A stretch of 64,000 nucleotides of DNA, from NCBI GenBank assembly GCA_964649665.1, contig CAZYPU010000001.1, positions 1 through 64,000 on the forward strand, in the 5' to 3' direction. Source of the stretch: CAZYPU01 sp964649665. Lineage in GTDB: Bacteria; Omnitrophota; Gorgyraeia; JABMRN01; RBG-13-46-9. The first letter of the stretch is position 1; each line of letters begins with the position of its first letter. Below the pieces are notes generated by a model. That model searched no databases and was not told where the DNA came from. It saw nothing but the letters and a program-made list of their open reading frames with translations. Positions 37,580 through 46,324 of this stretch are shown piece by piece. The position numbers and the translations under genes were made by a program.

Positions 37580-37608
37580 TTGAAGTTTAAGCCGACTCAT
37601 ATTACAAT
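37580..37608 (+). promoter_or_regulatory. Promoter of the thymidylate synthase gene
   Basis: TTGAAG (37580-37585), 17 bp, TACAAT (37603-37608), 34 bp before ATG 37643. Confidence 0.62.
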
Positions 37609-37642
37609 ATATTCCCGAGATGAAAAGGATGAACGAAGATAA

Positions 37643-38404
37643 ATGAGCAAGGATAAAGGCGAAAAGGGCTTGAATCCCGTCTACATAGAGGCGCTTGATC
37701 TTGATGACGCCTGGTTCCGGTGCCTGTCGGAAATACTGCGGCACGGTTATGTTTACAAGATTGACCGGGGAAGCTACGCGGGACAAAAGCGCCTTGAGTT
37801 TGATTTCATAACGGTCCGCGTCAAAAACCCCGCCCATCAGATAATTCCCCTCATACCGGAAGGTTCCGGGATACCCGCCCCCACCGACATGAACTACATA
37901 CAGCAGTATCTCTCGTATCTTCTCACGAGCCAGAAGACCAAGACCGAAGATTATACCTACGGCGAACGTCTGGTGGACCCGAAGGCAAAAATCGAAACGG
38001 AAGTTGACGGCAAAAAAATGGTTAAAGATATGCCGCTCAAGTGCAATCAGGTGGAGGAGGTCATAAAGATTTACAAGACCCAGGGATTCGGGACCAACCA
38101 GGCTGTCATGGAAATAGGCATGCCATCGGACATAATGCTCGAGGACCCGCCGTGCCTGCGCATAATAGATACGCGCGTGCGCTACGGAAAACTGCATTTT
38201 TTCCTGTACTTCCGCTCCTGGGATCTCTGGGGAGGTTTTCCTTCGAATCTCGGCGGGCTTGAACTTGTGAAGCAATACATGGCGGACGAGATAGGGGTGG
38301 GAAACGGCGAAATCGTGGCGTGCTCCAAAGGGCTTCACCTCTACGAATACGCCTGGGAACTAGCCAAACAGAGAACCCATAAATACGACCTGGAAATAAA
38401 ATGA
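37643..38404 (+). CDS. Thymidylate synthase, archaeal-type (ThyA-like)
   Basis: A 253-residue protein expected to convert dUMP to dTMP. The C-terminal half carries the ThyA fold markers: catalytic-cysteine region EDPPCLRIIDTRV (residues near 168), then FRSWDLWGGFPSNLGGLELV, matching the RSxDxxxGxPxN dUMP-binding block, then KGLHLYEYAWELA, where the HxY pair binds the deoxyribose. Length and the replaced PCH motif resemble the archaeal-type branch rather than E. coli ThyA. Reported near-neighbours here do not include folate genes. Confidence 0.82.
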   Translation: MSKDKGEKGLNPVYIEALDLDDAWFRCLSEILRHGYVYKIDRGSYAGQKRLEFDFITVRVKNPAHQIIPLIPEGSGIPAPTDMNYIQQYLSYLLTSQKTKTEDYTYGERLVDPKAKIETEVDGKKMVKDMPLKCNQVEEVIKIYKTQGFGTNQAVMEIGMPSDIMLEDPPCLRIIDTRVRYGKLHFFLYFRSWDLWGGFPSNLGGLELVKQYMADEIGVGNGEIVACSKGLHLYEYAWELAKQRTHKYDLEIK

Positions 38405-38418
38405 TCCCGCAGGAATAG

Positions 38419-39429
38419 ATGCAAAAAGTAAGATATGAAATCGACCCACATAACAGGCTTGTTATCAAAGATACCGGCCGAAAAACCCGCCTTCACGCCT
38501 TCAGAAGATCCCTGGACGGCAAATTCAAGATAGGCAAAAACAATACGCTGACCTACCGCGTAAAGGCCCCGATGCCCCGCGACGCGAATATTCCGCATCA
38601 GGTTAAATTAAGGGGAAAATGGTCGCTAAACAAGCGCCGCGATTTAATATTGACCCTCGATAAATGGGGCAGGCAGACCTTCGGCGACAGGCTGACGCTT
38701 ACGGGGAACATAATAGGCGTAAATAAAGACGCGCTTCTTTTTGCCGTTTCCACCCGGACCAAAGAAGGCACCCGCTCGACTTACTGCCTGAAACTCAGCG
38801 GTTCGTGGCGGGCCGACCGGCATAACCGCCTTACGTTCAGGGTAAAAAAAGAGCGCGGAAGGCACGACATTCTAATCCTTGACGGGATATGGGAGATAGG
38901 CAAAAACCATCAAATTATATATCGCTATGAAAAAGCCCGCCTCATACGTAAATCGAAAAAAATACATACTCTGAACTTTAAGGGGCACTGGGACATTAAG
39001 GGCAAAGCGCGAATTTCGTACGTTTTCGAAGGAAATACGGGCCCGAGTTTTGATTTCAGAACCGGCGCGGGCCTCTTCCGGGAAAACTATATAAAATACG
39101 AAATAGGCATAGGCCTCTCGCGGAGAGCCGGGCCCGCCAGGCGGATAGTCGCCCTTTTCGGCAGATGGAAAATAAACAGAAGAAAAGAGTTAATGTTCGA
39201 AGTAAAATATGAAAACGGAAAAATTCACGCCATCGCTTTCAGCGCGGACATAAAAATAACGGATAAAGACACGATATTATTCAGGCTCAGGGCCAATAGC
39301 GGCAGGGATATAAGCGCGAATCTGAAACTTTCCCGCAGTATGTTAGGGGGAAGCGCCGAGGCATTCGCGCGGGCGCTTAAATCGAAGCGGGAGTCCGCCG
39401 TTTATGCCGGCGCGGCTCTTGAATGGTAA
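38419..39429 (+). CDS. Beta-rich repeat protein of unknown function
   Basis: I recognise no named family. The 336 residues have no signal peptide and consist of imperfect repeats of about 45-50 residues with the pattern LxGxWxxxxxNxLxFxV, seen at LRGKWSLNKRRDLILTLD, LSGSWRADRHNRLTFRV, LDGIWEIGKNHQIIYRYE, FKGHWDIKGKARISYVFE and LFGRWKINRRKELMFEV. Alternating hydrophobic residues and the Trp-centred turn suggest a beta-sheet or barrel-like cytosolic protein; charge is strongly basic. It starts 14 bp after the thymidylate synthase, probably in one operon. Confidence 0.75.
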   Translation: MQKVRYEIDPHNRLVIKDTGRKTRLHAFRRSLDGKFKIGKNNTLTYRVKAPMPRDANIPHQVKLRGKWSLNKRRDLILTLDKWGRQTFGDRLTLTGNIIGVNKDALLFAVSTRTKEGTRSTYCLKLSGSWRADRHNRLTFRVKKERGRHDILILDGIWEIGKNHQIIYRYEKARLIRKSKKIHTLNFKGHWDIKGKARISYVFEGNTGPSFDFRTGAGLFRENYIKYEIGIGLSRRAGPARRIVALFGRWKINRRKELMFEVKYENGKIHAIAFSADIKITDKDTILFRLRANSGRDISANLKLSRSMLGGSAEAFARALKSKRESAVYAGAALEW

Positions 39430-39449
39430 CAATAATAGATAAATAAAAC

Positions 39450-39478
39450 TTGAGGGTTCTTACCTATAGGGGTATAAT
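39450..39478 (+). promoter_or_regulatory. Promoter of the DUF900 lipoprotein
   Basis: TTGAGG (39450-39455), 17 bp, perfect TATAAT (39473-39478), 28 bp before ATG 39507. Confidence 0.8.
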
Positions 39479-39506
39479 CAAAGTTACAAACAAAGGAGGG
39501 ACCGAA

Positions 39507-40697
39507 ATGAAAGAAAATCGGTTTTTATCCCCGGCTTTATTGCTCACATTTCTCGGCGTATTCCTTTCAGGGTGTTCCTACTTTCCCATCCAGACAGCCA
39601 CCCCCTACATCAAAGACCTGTATAGACGCATTCCGTATAAGATGGACGGCCACTACAGGGTAATCAGTATTTTCTACGCGACATGCCGTAAGGTTGAAAA
39701 AGGGAAAGATTTTTCGTCGTCTTTCCTGCCGAAACTCGGGGACAAAACCTCATACGGTAAAATGGATGTCAAAGTGAACCCCCGCCTTAAAATAGGAAAG
39801 ATGCAGCCCGCGAGCCTTAAGAAAAGGGGCATGATAGAAATGGATGGCCTCGAGGAAATGGGAAGCGATAATTTTATAGAGCGCCTGGACGAGGCGGTCA
39901 AAAACTCCCCGCATAATTCCCTCCTTGTGCTCGCGTTCGGTTACAAGGACGATTTTGAGGTGACGGCGATAAAGGCCGCTTACTTCGCCTATCTGCTTGA
40001 TGTCAATACGCCGGTTCTTCTTTTTGACTGGCCCGGCGACCAGCCGGTAAGCATAGGCGGCTATAAGAAGGCGCAATCCCTCGCTGTGGAGTCCGGGCCC
40101 TACATGGGGAGGCTCCTGGCGAAAATCGCGCGGGAGATAAAACCACAGAAGCTCTGGGTCGAGTCATCCAGCCTGGGATGCCAGGTTGTGTGCTCGGCTT
40201 TCGAGCACATGTGTAAGTATAATGACTGTGCAGATCCGGATTTTGAGATAGACCATGTGATACTTTCCGCGCCCGATGTCAGCAAAGAAGAGTTTGACAA
40301 CTCGTTTGAGAACGAAATCTCGGCGCTTACGAGATATCTGACAATGTATGTTTCCTCGGACGACGAAGCGCTTCTTCTCAGCGGAATTATAGACGGCGAA
40401 AAAAAACTCGGCCGCCAGGTGATAAAGCCCACTGAGCACGTAAAGGACCATGAACAGTTCCAAGAGATGAAAAGTCTTATGTATCTTAAATCGCTTCATT
40501 CGGATAAAATTTCCCTGGTTGACGTAACCCCGGTAAACAGGGCAAGCAACCGCCACGGCTATTACCTTGAATCGCCCGATTACTTCGACGATTTCTACAT
40601 ACGCATTTTGGCAAAACAGCCAAACTTAAACCGGCGACTCTACCTTATGAAAGTCAGGGAAAAGGTTGATTGCTGGGTTCTGCTGGGAGAGAGATAA
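39507..40697 (+). CDS. DUF900-type alpha/beta hydrolase lipoprotein
   Basis: 396 residues from ATG 39507 (ribosome site AAAGGAGGG). The lipobox FLSGC is at residues 19-23, so the mature protein is a lipid-anchored envelope protein. The DUF900 hydrolase pattern is present: FYATCRKVEKG, SLLVLAFGYKDDFEVTAIKAA, VLLFDWPGD, the nucleophile elbow VESSSLGCQVV (usual AHSMGN), and HVILSAPDV. The elbow departs from consensus but the Ser in SSLG is in place. Reaction unknown. Confidence 0.83.
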   Translation: MKENRFLSPALLLTFLGVFLSGCSYFPIQTATPYIKDLYRRIPYKMDGHYRVISIFYATCRKVEKGKDFSSSFLPKLGDKTSYGKMDVKVNPRLKIGKMQPASLKKRGMIEMDGLEEMGSDNFIERLDEAVKNSPHNSLLVLAFGYKDDFEVTAIKAAYFAYLLDVNTPVLLFDWPGDQPVSIGGYKKAQSLAVESGPYMGRLLAKIAREIKPQKLWVESSSLGCQVVCSAFEHMCKYNDCADPDFEIDHVILSAPDVSKEEFDNSFENEISALTRYLTMYVSSDDEALLLSGIIDGEKKLGRQVIKPTEHVKDHEQFQEMKSLMYLKSLHSDKISLVDVTPVNRASNRHGYYLESPDYFDDFYIRILAKQPNLNRRLYLMKVREKVDCWVLLGER

Positions 40698-40743
40698 AAA
40701 ATATTACAGATTCATGCGGATAAAACAAAAGAGGGAGGAAGGG

Positions 40744-41016
40744 ATGGCGCAGATAAAGATTGAAAAATTGCCGGAAGAAAAACTTAAAAAAATGGGCGTT
40801 TTTTCATGGCCCGTATGGGAAAAGGAAGTATCGCGCTTTGATTGGCATTACAATGATACCGAAATGTGCTATATCATTGAGGGAAAAGTAAGCGTGGAAA
40901 CGGAGCCCGGAAAGGGCGTGAGCTTCGGCCCGGGAGATTTTGTTACATTTCCGAAAGGCCTGAAGTGCGTCTGGGACATAAAGGAGCCTGTTAAGAAGCA
41001 TTACAACTTTAAATAA
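40744..41016 (+). CDS. Small cupin-domain protein
   Basis: A 90-residue single-cupin protein starting at ATG 40744 after GAGGGAGGAAGGG. WHYNDTEMCYIIEGKVSVE and GVSFGPGDFVTFPKGLKCVWDI match the two cupin motifs of the DUF861/ethanolamine-utilisation-like group. Metal binding is uncertain, since the first motif has few histidines. Its stop codon overlaps the next start by one base (TAATG), so translation is coupled to the RibD-pilin fusion. Confidence 0.9.
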   Translation: MAQIKIEKLPEEKLKKMGVFSWPVWEKEVSRFDWHYNDTEMCYIIEGKVSVETEPGKGVSFGPGDFVTFPKGLKCVWDIKEPVKKHYNFK

Positions 41017-42026
41017 TGAAAAAGCCGTACATAACCCTGAAATTCGCCCAGACGCTGGACGGTAAAATTGCCGCGCCCGACGGCTCATCGAAGTGGATAA
41101 GCGGCCCGCAGGCGCGAAAATTCGCCCACGGATTACGCGCAAAAAATGACGCCGTTCTTGTCGGGATAAGAACTATCCTGCGTGACAACCCCGCCCTTAC
41201 CGTCCGCCTTGTAAAGGGGGGAAACCCCGCCAGGGTCGTTATTGACCGCAGGCTTCGCGTGCCGCTTGAGGCGCGCGTTGTGAAAGAAGCTAACCTCGCG
41301 AAAACAATTATTATTACTACGCCAAAAGCCCCGGAAAGCAAGATGAAACGGCTTAAAGCGGCGGGTGTCGAAATTATAGTTTTACCGGCCTCAAAAGGAG
41401 GGTATATTGACTTACACAGGATTATCCGTATACTCTATAAGAAGGGAATCAGGAGGATGCTTGTTGAAGGCGGCGCTCGCGTTATCGCCTCTTTCCTGAA
41501 AGCGCGCCTCGCGGATAGGATCATAACGGTTATATCACCCAGGATTCTGGGAAGGGGCGTGGAAAGCGCGGGGGACATGGGTATCGGGAATATAAAAAAT
41601 GCCGTTAAGTTACGAATAAAAAACGTAAAGCGCCTCGGTAAAGACATAATTTACACCTCGGCGGGCTTTACCCTTTTTGAAATAATGGTAGTTATTCTTA
41701 TCGTCGGCTTCCTCGCGATGATAGCCATACCCAATTACATGCAGGCCCGCCTTAAGACACAAGAGGAGTTGTGCCTCGCAAACCAGAAAGCGATCTTTGT
41801 CGCGGCCGCGGGATATGTTTTAAATGAGGCGGATTCCCTGGCGGCGATGAGTAATGACGAGCGTCTTGACGCACTTGTGGAGAGGGGATACCTTAGAAGC
41901 GCGGAATGGCAGGGATGCCCCTCGGCCCCCGGCGGAAACGGCAAGGATTATACCCTGGTATTCGACGGCGATGCTATTACCGACGTGGAGTGCGACATAA
42001 AAGGCGGCCAGCACCAGTGGCCGTAA
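41016..42026 (+). CDS. RibD-type reductase fused to a type IV pilin-like domain
   Basis: 336 residues. Positions 1-210 are a RibD C-terminal reductase domain: ITLKFAQTLDGKIAAPDG, SKWISG, NDAVLVGIRTILRDNPALTVR, MLVEGGARVIASFLKARLAD, which reduces the ribosylaminopyrimidine intermediate of riboflavin synthesis with NADPH. Immediately after the family's normal end (KDIIYT) comes SAGFTLFEIMVVILIVGFLA, a complete prepilin N-terminal motif with Glu at +5, followed by a pilin-like helix and a Cys-containing globular tail (GQHQWP end). The junction has no start or stop. This may be a real fusion, a deletion joining two genes, or an assembly join. Confidence 0.83.
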   Translation: MKKPYITLKFAQTLDGKIAAPDGSSKWISGPQARKFAHGLRAKNDAVLVGIRTILRDNPALTVRLVKGGNPARVVIDRRLRVPLEARVVKEANLAKTIIITTPKAPESKMKRLKAAGVEIIVLPASKGGYIDLHRIIRILYKKGIRRMLVEGGARVIASFLKARLADRIITVISPRILGRGVESAGDMGIGNIKNAVKLRIKNVKRLGKDIIYTSAGFTLFEIMVVILIVGFLAMIAIPNYMQARLKTQEELCLANQKAIFVAAAGYVLNEADSLAAMSNDERLDALVERGYLRSAEWQGCPSAPGGNGKDYTLVFDGDAITDVECDIKGGQHQWP

Positions 42027-42036
42027 TATGAATTCG

Positions 42037-42075
42037 AAATCCGGATCTTATATTTTATCCGGATTTTTATTTTTG
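42037..42075 (+). terminator. Rho-independent terminator after the RibD-pilin gene
   Basis: AAATCCGGAT (42037-42046) and ATCCGGATTT (42057-42066) pair perfectly with a 10-base loop, followed by a T-rich tract. It starts 10 bp after the stop and argues that the PEBP gene starts at 42106, not upstream. Confidence 0.82.
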
Positions 42076-42105
42076 TCATTTGCTATTACAACAGGGGGTA
42101 ATGCC

Positions 42106-42567
42106 ATGGCGCTTCGATTAACGAGCCCCGCTTTTAAAGACGGGGAATTTATTCCGGATAAATATACGGGTAAAGGCGAGGATATTTCGCCGCCCCTTGA
42201 ATGGGTGGACGCGCCAGGCGGGACGAAGAGCTTTGCGCTTATTTCCGATGACCCTGACGCGCCGATGGGCACGTGGGTTCATTGGGTTTTGTATGGCATA
42301 CCCGCGGACAAAAAAAATCTCCCGGAGGGGGTAAAAAAAGACGGCGTTTTACCTGACGGCGCCATGCAGGGTATGACCAATTTCGGAAGTGTCGGCTACG
42401 GAGGGCCGTATCCGCCCCCCGGCCCGGCGCACAGGTATTTTTTCAGACTCTACGCCGTCGGAGCGAAATTGAATTTAAAATCGGGCCTCACGAAGAAAGC
42501 GCTTTTGGAGGCGATAAAAGAACATATTATCGCGAAAGCTGAGCTTATGGGGAAATACCGGAGGTGA
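42106..42567 (+). CDS. YbhB/YbcL-type PEBP-family protein
   Basis: A 153-residue phosphatidylethanolamine-binding-protein homologue. MALRLTSPAF, the ligand-binding block DDPDAPMGTWVHWV and GPYPPPGPAHRYFF are complete. The function of bacterial members is unclear. ATG 42106 is preceded by AGGGGG and begins the conserved domain. An in-frame ATG at 42028 would add a hydrophobic stretch resembling a signal peptide, but that stretch coincides with the terminator hairpin, so I prefer 42106. The next gene overlaps the stop by GTGA. Confidence 0.9.
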   Translation: MALRLTSPAFKDGEFIPDKYTGKGEDISPPLEWVDAPGGTKSFALISDDPDAPMGTWVHWVLYGIPADKKNLPEGVKKDGVLPDGAMQGMTNFGSVGYGGPYPPPGPAHRYFFRLYAVGAKLNLKSGLTKKALLEAIKEHIIAKAELMGKYRR

Positions 42568-43211
42568 AACCCGCGAAAGAACGCGTCGCCGGCATTATAA
42601 GGGCGCTGCGCGGGGAGTATCCGGGAGCGAAAACGACGCTCAGTCATAAATCAGCTTTTGAGCTTCTTATCTCCACGATCCTTTCCGCGCAGTGTACCGA
42701 CGCGCGCGTAAATAAAATAACGCCCGGACTTTTCAGAAAGCATAAAAACCCGGGCGCTTTTGCCCGCGTAAAACAGGGCGTTTTGGAAAAAGAAATACGC
42801 TCTACGGGATTCTACAGGAACAAGGCGAAGAATATCATAGCGGCTTCAAAAAAGATAGTGAAGGAATTCGACGGCAAGGTTCCCGAGACAATGGACACCC
42901 TTACGAGCCTTCCGGGCGTGGCGCGAAAGACCGCCAATATAGTGCTTTCGAGTTCTTTCCGCAAGGCCGAGGGCATAGCGGTCGATACCCATGTCAAGCG
43001 GCTCTCGGGAAGGATCGGCCTGAGCGCGGAAAGGGACCCGGTCAAGATAGAAAAAGACCTTATGGAAATAGTCCCGCGCGGGGACTGGCTTGATTTTAAT
43101 CACCTTCTTGTCAGTCATGGCCGCAAGATCTGCAGCGCGCGAAAACCTCTCTGCGCGGAGTGCGTGATAAAATACCTCTGTCCTTCAGTGGGGACAGGCG
43201 CGGGCCCGTAG
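42564..43211 (+). CDS. nth: Endonuclease III (DNA glycosylase/AP lyase)
   Basis: A 215-residue base-excision-repair enzyme for oxidised pyrimidines. The helix-hairpin-helix LPGVARKTANIVL holds the catalytic lysine; the catalytic aspartate is in GIAVDTHVKRLSGRIG. The 4Fe-4S cluster cysteines are in CSARKPLCAECVIKYLC (C-x6-C-x2-C-x5-C). It starts at GTG 42564, overlapping the PEBP stop by four bases. Confidence 0.97.
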   Translation: MKPAKERVAGIIRALRGEYPGAKTTLSHKSAFELLISTILSAQCTDARVNKITPGLFRKHKNPGAFARVKQGVLEKEIRSTGFYRNKAKNIIAASKKIVKEFDGKVPETMDTLTSLPGVARKTANIVLSSSFRKAEGIAVDTHVKRLSGRIGLSAERDPVKIEKDLMEIVPRGDWLDFNHLLVSHGRKICSARKPLCAECVIKYLCPSVGTGAGP

Positions 43212-43220
43212 GGGGAGTAT

Positions 43221-44225
43221 ATGCAAAAAGAAGCGATGCTATACGAAACGTTAGATAACGATCGCGCGCATTGCTTCCTGTGCGCCCACAATTGCAAAAT
43301 TGACGATTCGAAATACGGCGTTTGCGGCGTTCGCAGAAACGAAAAAGGGGCCCTTTATACGTGCGTGTACGCCGAAGCAATCGCCGCTCACGTGGACCCT
43401 ATCGAGAAAAAGCCGTTTTATCACTTTCTCCCCGGCACCCGGGCGTTTTCTATCGCGACGATCGGCTGCAATTTCCACTGTCCATTCTGCCAGAACTGGC
43501 AGATATCGCAGGAATCAAAAAGAAACGGCGCTTTCGCAGGAAGGGAACTCAAACCCGAAGAAATCGTAAGGCAGGCGAAAAAAAACAAATGTAAGAGCAT
43601 ATCCTATACCTATACGGAGCCAACCGTATTTTTTGAATATGCGTACGATACCTCCAAACTGGCGAAAAAAGAAGGGCTCTTTAACACCTTCGTGACAAAC
43701 GGTTACATGAGCGCGGAGGCGCTGGAGACGATAAAACCGTATCTCGACGCCTGCAATGTGGACCTTAAATTTTTTAACGAGCAAATGTATAAAAAGATAT
43801 GCGGAGGGTCCCTTGGGCCGGTCCTTGAATCCATTCGCCTGATGAAGAAGCTCGGTATATGGGTTGAGGTTACGACACTGATCGTGCCGGGGCTGAACGA
43901 CAGCGACGGGGAGCTTAAAGGCATCGCGGGATTCATAAAAAGCGTTGACGCGGCGGTTCCCTGGCATATAAGCAGGTTTCATCCCGATTATAAATTTACG
44001 GATACGGAAGACACCCCGCTTGCGGCTCTCAAGAGGGCCGAATCCATCGGGAAAGCAGAGGGCCTCAAATACATATATTTAGGCAACGTCGCCGAAGAAG
44101 GCAATACCCTCTGCGGTAAATGCGGCAAGGTTCTCATATCGAGGGCCGGTTATGCTATCGCGGAGAATAGCATAAAAAACGGAAAGTGCCCCGCGTGCGC
44201 CGCGGCGGTAGAAGGCGTGTGGTGA
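43221..44225 (+). CDS. amrS: AmmeMemoRadiSam-system radical SAM enzyme
   Basis: A 334-residue radical SAM protein. The cluster motif is CNFHCPFCQNW (Cx3Cx2C) near residue 75, preceded by CFLCAHNCKI and YGVCGVR, and followed by YTYTEPTVFFEYAYD, CNVDLKFFN and WVEVTTLIVPGLND, all family hallmarks. A C-terminal Cys-rich ribbon (CGKCGKVL ... CPACAA) may hold zinc. The expected AMMECR1 and MEMO partners are not in this window, so the system is either dispersed or incomplete here. Reaction unknown. Confidence 0.93.
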   Translation: MQKEAMLYETLDNDRAHCFLCAHNCKIDDSKYGVCGVRRNEKGALYTCVYAEAIAAHVDPIEKKPFYHFLPGTRAFSIATIGCNFHCPFCQNWQISQESKRNGAFAGRELKPEEIVRQAKKNKCKSISYTYTEPTVFFEYAYDTSKLAKKEGLFNTFVTNGYMSAEALETIKPYLDACNVDLKFFNEQMYKKICGGSLGPVLESIRLMKKLGIWVEVTTLIVPGLNDSDGELKGIAGFIKSVDAAVPWHISRFHPDYKFTDTEDTPLAALKRAESIGKAEGLKYIYLGNVAEEGNTLCGKCGKVLISRAGYAIAENSIKNGKCPACAAAVEGVW

Positions 44226-44226
44226 T

Positions 44227-45249
44227 ATGTATATAGTGTGGATTAAATTCGCGATATGCGCGTGCTTTATTCTTTTCGCGGGCAAGCGGATAGCCATGTA
44301 CGCCGATGTCATAGCCGAGAAAACAGGCCTCGGCGGATTATGGATAGGCCTCGTTCTCGTGGCGGTAGCGACAAGCCTTCCCGAGCTTTTTACCGGTATC
44401 GGCAGCGTTGTCTTTCTCGATGCGCCGGATCTTACGATAGGGAACCTTTTCGGCGCAAATTCATATAATCTGCTCAATATCGGATTTCTTGATCTAATTA
44501 CAAAGGGAAGCCCCCTTCTTTGCTCGCTCGGGTCCGGCCAGCTTTTAACGGCTGTTTTTACACTGATACCTATTTTGCTGGCTGCGCTCGGAATAATCTT
44601 CTGGAAAAGCGGTTTTCACGTATGGAGCATAGGTAACGTAGGATTCTTCAGTATTGCCATTATCATTTCGTATTGCGTTATTACGAAAATTATATATAAT
44701 TTTGAAAAAAGAAAAGCCGTAAAAAAAGAGAATACCCGCCTGCCCGCTCCGCCGAAGGCCAAATATGATGACATTTCCCTTAAGAAAGCGTATATCCATT
44801 ATGGGATTTCCGCCGGGGTGATCATACTGAGCGGCATTTGGCTTGCATATATAGGTAAGGAGATATCGGAAATTATGGGCCTTAACCAGAGTTTCGTAGG
44901 CAGTCTCTTCATAGGCCTCGCTACGACGCTTCCGGAAATCACGGTTTCCGTAGCGGCGCTCCTTATAGGGGCGCGAGAAATTGCCGTGGCCAATATGCTC
45001 GGAAGCAACCTCTTTAATACCGCGATTATTTTTGTAAATGATGTTTTATACCGAAAATCCCCGATACTCGAGGCCGTTTCGCCGGGCCACCTGCGGCAGG
45101 CTTTCTGTGTTATGGCCATGACAGCCGTGGTGATTCTCGGCATGACAATGAAGCCGAAAAAAAAGTTTCTTAATATAAGCTGGTACGTTCCGGTGCTTTT
45201 TATTATCTTTCTGGTAAGCGCGTATTTTAATTTCCTTGGAGGGGGGTAA
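44227..45249 (+). CDS. CaCA-family sodium/calcium exchanger
   Basis: A 340-residue inner-membrane antiporter with ten or so helices in two inverted halves. The alpha repeats are VAVATSLPELFTGIGSVVF with IGNLFGANSYN, and GLATTLPEITVSVAALLIGA with NMLGSNLFN, which form the ion site. It exchanges Na+ or H+ for Ca2+ or a related cation. The intervening basic loop (near residues 155-185) separates the halves. It starts one base after the radical SAM gene and is followed two bases later by MgtC, so the three form one transcript. Confidence 0.92.
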   Translation: MYIVWIKFAICACFILFAGKRIAMYADVIAEKTGLGGLWIGLVLVAVATSLPELFTGIGSVVFLDAPDLTIGNLFGANSYNLLNIGFLDLITKGSPLLCSLGSGQLLTAVFTLIPILLAALGIIFWKSGFHVWSIGNVGFFSIAIIISYCVITKIIYNFEKRKAVKKENTRLPAPPKAKYDDISLKKAYIHYGISAGVIILSGIWLAYIGKEISEIMGLNQSFVGSLFIGLATTLPEITVSVAALLIGAREIAVANMLGSNLFNTAIIFVNDVLYRKSPILEAVSPGHLRQAFCVMAMTAVVILGMTMKPKKKFLNISWYVPVLFIIFLVSAYFNFLGGG

Positions 45250-45251
45250 AA

Positions 45252-45674
45252 ATGTTAATACCGATGAATATCATAGTCCTGCGTCTTTTCCTGGCCGCCG
45301 TGTGCGGTGCCATAGTAGGGCTGGAACGGGAAATCAGCGACAAAGCGGCGGGCCTCAGAACGCATATTTTGGTTTGCATAGGTTCCTGCATGTTCGGATT
45401 GCTGGGGATTGAATTAACGGTGAATTACCCCGAGGCCGATATATTGCGGCTTGCGCAGGGGCTTCTGATAGGCGTGGGATTTCTCGGCGGCGGCGTTATA
45501 ATGCGTGAGGGCGCTTCCGTGAAGGGCCTTACGACAGCGGCCGGAATATGGGTAATGGGCGTTATCGGCCTTTCAATCGGCGTCGGAAGATATTACATAT
45601 CGTTAGTGGGGACCCTCTTCATTTTTCTTGTCATAGGTTTCTTCGGAAAAGTGGGGAAGATGGTGAAGAAATGA
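45252..45674 (+). CDS. MgtC/SapB-family membrane protein
   Basis: A 140-residue protein with four or five helices. GAIVGLEREISDKAAGLRTHILVCIGS and GVGFLGGGVIMREGASVKGLTTAAGIWV are the MgtC family signatures. It lacks the cytosolic C-terminal domain of Salmonella MgtC. Members affect Mg2+ homeostasis or F-ATPase activity, or help survival in hosts; the role here is unknown. Its stop overlaps the next ATG (ATGA). Confidence 0.93.
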   Translation: MLIPMNIIVLRLFLAAVCGAIVGLEREISDKAAGLRTHILVCIGSCMFGLLGIELTVNYPEADILRLAQGLLIGVGFLGGGVIMREGASVKGLTTAAGIWVMGVIGLSIGVGRYYISLVGTLFIFLVIGFFGKVGKMVKK

Positions 45675-46324
45675 GTTTTAAAGGCGCGATATTCGATTTG
45701 GACGGCGTTATCGTAGATACCGTGCCGTTTCATTTCAAGGCGTGGAAGAAAATGTTTTCCGAATACGGCAGGGATTTTACCCATGAGGATTACAAGCGGA
45801 AAGTCGACGGCATACCGCGGCTTGACGGCGCGAGGGCTATTCTTACGGATCTCGGCGCCGTGGAGCTTGAAGAGGCCGCCGCGAAAAAGCAGCGATATTA
45901 CCTCGCGCTGGTTGATTCCGGAGAGATCGAGACCTATCCTTCCACGGTGGAGCTGATAAACGAACTTAAGAAAAACGGAGTAAAAATCGCCGCCGCCTCT
46001 TCAAGCAGGAATTGCAGATACATACTGGAAAAGGTGAAGCTCGTTACGCTTTTTGACACTATTGTAGGCGGAGGAGATTTTAAAAAAGGAAAACCGGACC
46101 CAGAAATATTTCTTCTGGCCGCTTCGAGGCTCGGGTTTTCCGCGCCCGAGGTAGTGGTTTTTGAAGACGCGATACTCGGCGTGGAAGCCGCCGAAAACGG
46201 CGGCATGCGCTGCGTCGGCATCGCAAGAAAGGAAGGCAAGCAGGTTCTTAAAAAAGCGGATATCGTGGTAAGGGACTTAGTCGAGGTTGATTACGCGAAA
46301 CTGAAAGGACTTTTCAAGGCATGA
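45671..46324 (+). CDS. pgmB: Beta-phosphoglucomutase-like HAD hydrolase
   Basis: 217 residues from ATG 45671. HAD motif I is FDLDGVIVDT, the cap carries KVDGIPRLDG, motif II gives AAASSSRNC, motif III GKPDPEIFLLAA and motif IV VFEDAILGVEAA. It converts beta-D-glucose 1-phosphate to glucose 6-phosphate via a phospho-Asp. Overlap with the downstream GH65 gene (ATGA) is the usual arrangement of disaccharide phosphorolysis. A longer in-frame extension to 45548 overlaps MgtC and is not the start. Confidence 0.92.
   Translation: MSFKGAIFDLDGVIVDTVPFHFKAWKKMFSEYGRDFTHEDYKRKVDGIPRLDGARAILTDLGAVELEEAAAKKQRYYLALVDSGEIETYPSTVELINELKKNGVKIAAASSSRNCRYILEKVKLVTLFDTIVGGGDFKKGKPDPEIFLLAASRLGFSAPEVVVFEDAILGVEAAENGGMRCVGIARKEGKQVLKKADIVVRDLVEVDYAKLKGLFKA

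Noticed and set aside
42028..42105. N-terminal signal peptide on the PEBP protein
   Set aside because: The hydrophobic reading is produced by the T-rich terminator hairpin at 42037-42075, and a good ribosome site precedes ATG 42106.
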